64,000 bases of DNA from Delphinus delphis (taxonomy: Eukaryota > Chordata > Mammalia > Artiodactyla > Delphinidae). Where the stretch lies: the NCBI RefSeq assembly GCF_949987515.2, contig NW_027192670.1, positions 806,001 to 870,000 on the forward strand. Reading direction: 5' to 3'. Of the stretch, positions 62,501 to 64,000 are shown in pieces. Within the stretch, counting starts at the first letter, position 1. Every line of letters begins with the position of its first letter. Under the pieces are notes generated by a model. The model was not told where the DNA came from. It searched no databases and saw nothing but the letters and a program-made list of their open reading frames with translations. The position numbers were made by a program, and so were the translations under genes.

Positions 62501-64000
62501 CTCACCCATCCCCTAATCCTCACCTGTACGCTAACACTAACCCGCGCCCTCACACGTACGCTCCCCCTAAAGCGTTCTCGTACCCTCCCCTGGACCCTAA
62601 ACCGTCCCCGTTCCCTAACGCTAACCCTAGCCCGAACCGTAACCCTAACCCTTCCCAGAAGCCTGACCCTCACCCGTCCCCTAATCCTAACCCGTACACT
62701 AACACTAACCCGCGCCCTCACACGTACGCTCCCCCTAAAGCGTTGTAGTACCCTCCCCTGGACCCTAAACCGTCCCCGTCCCCTAACACTAAACCTAGCC
62801 CGAACCCTAAGCCTAAACCTTCCCCGAAGCCTGACCCTCACCCGTCCCCTAATCCTAACCCGTATGCTAACACTAACCCGCACCGTCACACGTACGCTCC
62901 CCCTAAAGCGTTGTCGTACCCTCCCCTGGATGCTAAACCGTCCCCGTCAGCTAACCCTAACCCTAGCCCGAACCCTAACCCTAACCCTTCCCCGAAGCCT
63001 GACCCTCACACGTCCCCTAATCCTAACCCGTACGCTAACATTAACCCGCGCCCTCACACGTACGCTCCCCCTAAAGCGTTGTCGTACCCTCCGCTGGACC
63101 CTAAACCGTCCCCGTCCCCTAACCCTAACCCTAGCCCGAACCCTAACCCTAACCCTTCCCCGAAGCCTGACCCTCACCCGTCCCCTAATCCTAACCCGTA
63201 CGCTAACACTAACCCGCGCCCTCACACGTACGCTCCCCCTAAAGCGTTCTCGTACCCTCCCCTGGACCCTAAACCGTCCCCGTCCACTAACCCTAACCCT
63301 AGCCCGAACCCTAACCCTAACACTTCCCCGAAGCCTGACCCTCACCCGTCCCCTAATCCTAACCCGTACGCTAACAGTAACCCGCGCCCTCACACATACG
63401 CTCCCCCTAAAGCGTTGTCGTACCCTCCCCTGGACCCTAAACCGTCCCCGTCACCTAACCCTAACCCTAGCCCGAACCCTAACCCTAACCCTTCCCCGAA
63501 GCCTGACCCTCACCCGTCCCCTAATCCTAACCCGTACGTTAACACTAACTAACGCCCTCACACGTACGCTCCCCATAAAGCGTTGTCGAACCCTCCCCTG
63601 GACCCTAAACCGTCCCCGTCCCCTAACCCTAACCCTAGCCCGAACCCTAACCCTAGCCCTTCCCCGAAGCCTGACCCTCACCCGTCCCCTAATCCTAACC
63701 CGTACGCTAACACTAACCCGCGCCCTCACACGTACGCTCCCCCTAAAGCGTTCTCGTACACTCCCCTGGAACCTAAACCGTCCCCATCCCATAACCCTAA
63801 CCCTAGACCGAACCCTAACCCTAACCCTTCCGCGAAGCCTGACCCTCACCCGTCCCCTAATCCTAACCCGTACGCTAACACTAACCCGCGCCCTCACACG
63901 TACGCTCCCCCTAAAGCGTTGTCATACCCTCCCCTGGTCCCTAAACCGTCGCCGTCCACTAACCCTAACCCTAGCCCGAAACCTAACCCTAACCCTTCCC
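59543..64000 (-). repeat. 17/18-unit higher-order repeat at the right edge
   Basis: The marker GTCGAACCCTCCCC preceded by TACGATCCCCC recurs 2,856 bp apart (59,543 and 62,399; 17 units). The marker CTGGATGCTAAACCG with GTCAGCTAACC recurs 3,024 bp apart (59,905 and 62,929; 18 units). A third pair, GGTCCCTAAACCGTCGCC, lies 1,848 bp apart (11 units; CTAAAGCG at 62,063 and 63,911) and has a relative near 54,030. Confidence 0.75.

Larger units (their letters stand above)
24750..64000 (-). repeat. Telomere-derived 168-bp satellite array
   Basis: About 234 tandem units run to the right edge. CTAAAGCG recurs in exact 168-bp steps over long stretches, for example at 62,063, 62,231, 62,399, 62,567 and 62,735. 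The consensus parses into 28 hexamers in a single register: seven are exactly CCCTAA and eight more differ by one base. The third base is C in 27 of 28 and the fourth is always T or G. By hand count the unit has 83 C, 20 G and 13 CpG, giving about 61% GC with extreme strand asymmetry. The G-rich telomere-like strand is the minus strand, hence the strand given. Telomere-like heavy satellites have been reported in baleen whales (memory only); whether this is that family is untested. Confidence 0.95.

Noticed and set aside
24750..64000. True telomere
   Set aside because: Perfect CCCTAA runs are only two or three repeats long. The unit is 168 bp with fixed variants, and the array adjoins internal satellite.
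24750..64000. CRISPR-like array
   Set aside because: Repeats are 168 bp, directly tandem and without unique spacers, in mammalian sequence.

Overview
The window looks like non-coding, repeat-dense vertebrate heterochromatin, most likely from a toothed whale of the dolphin family (Delphinidae). Three things point there. The left array has a 1,580-bp period, which is the unit length I recall for the common cetacean satellite in delphinids (about 1,750 bp in other cetaceans). Much of that unit is derived from the 3' end of an L1 retrotransposon of cetartiodactyl type, an origin I also recall being published for cetacean heterochromatin satellites. The interspersed L1 and gammaretrovirus-like fragments are mammalian. 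The species call rests on memory and was not searched. I find no intact protein gene, tRNA, rRNA or CRISPR array.

Layout. (1) 1-15,022: nine complete 1,578-1,580-bp satellite units and a truncated tenth. Each carries a 72-bp inverted repeat that is perfect in five copies. (2) 15,022-20,184: a 5.2-kb non-satellite block. It holds a 5'-truncated L1 (15,022-15,760), about 1.4 kb of unrecognised sequence containing a two-copy 74-bp repeat, and a broken endogenous retrovirus (pol, then env remnants, then an LTR-like segment; about 17,200-19,440). A second L1 3' fragment lies at 19,787-19,960. (3) 20,185-24,749: four diverged relatives of the same satellite. Their inverted repeats are 1,740 and 1,752 bp apart, the longer and probably ancestral unit. 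(4) 24,750-64,000: about 234 tandem copies of a C-rich 168-bp satellite that continues past the right edge.

The right-hand satellite is the most striking part. Its 168-bp consensus reads as exactly 28 successive degenerate copies of the telomeric hexamer CCCTAA, all in one register. Insertions and deletions are often whole hexamers. The array also has higher-order structure: a 6.3-7-kb block duplication, 7- and 9-unit repeats, and 12-, 17- and 18-unit spacings. Because 168 is divisible by 3 and stop codons fall in limited frames, long open frames run through it (Pro-Asn-rich and Leu-Thr-rich on +, Val-Arg-rich on -). I treat these as by-products of the repeat, not genes.

Inferred history: an L1-derived satellite of about 1.75 kb expanded first. 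A block with L1 and ERV sequence then came to interrupt it. The left side was homogenised into the 1.58-kb form, which has lost about 166 bp including the L1 A-rich tail, while the right side kept old units. The old satellite now ends abruptly against a telomere-derived satellite.
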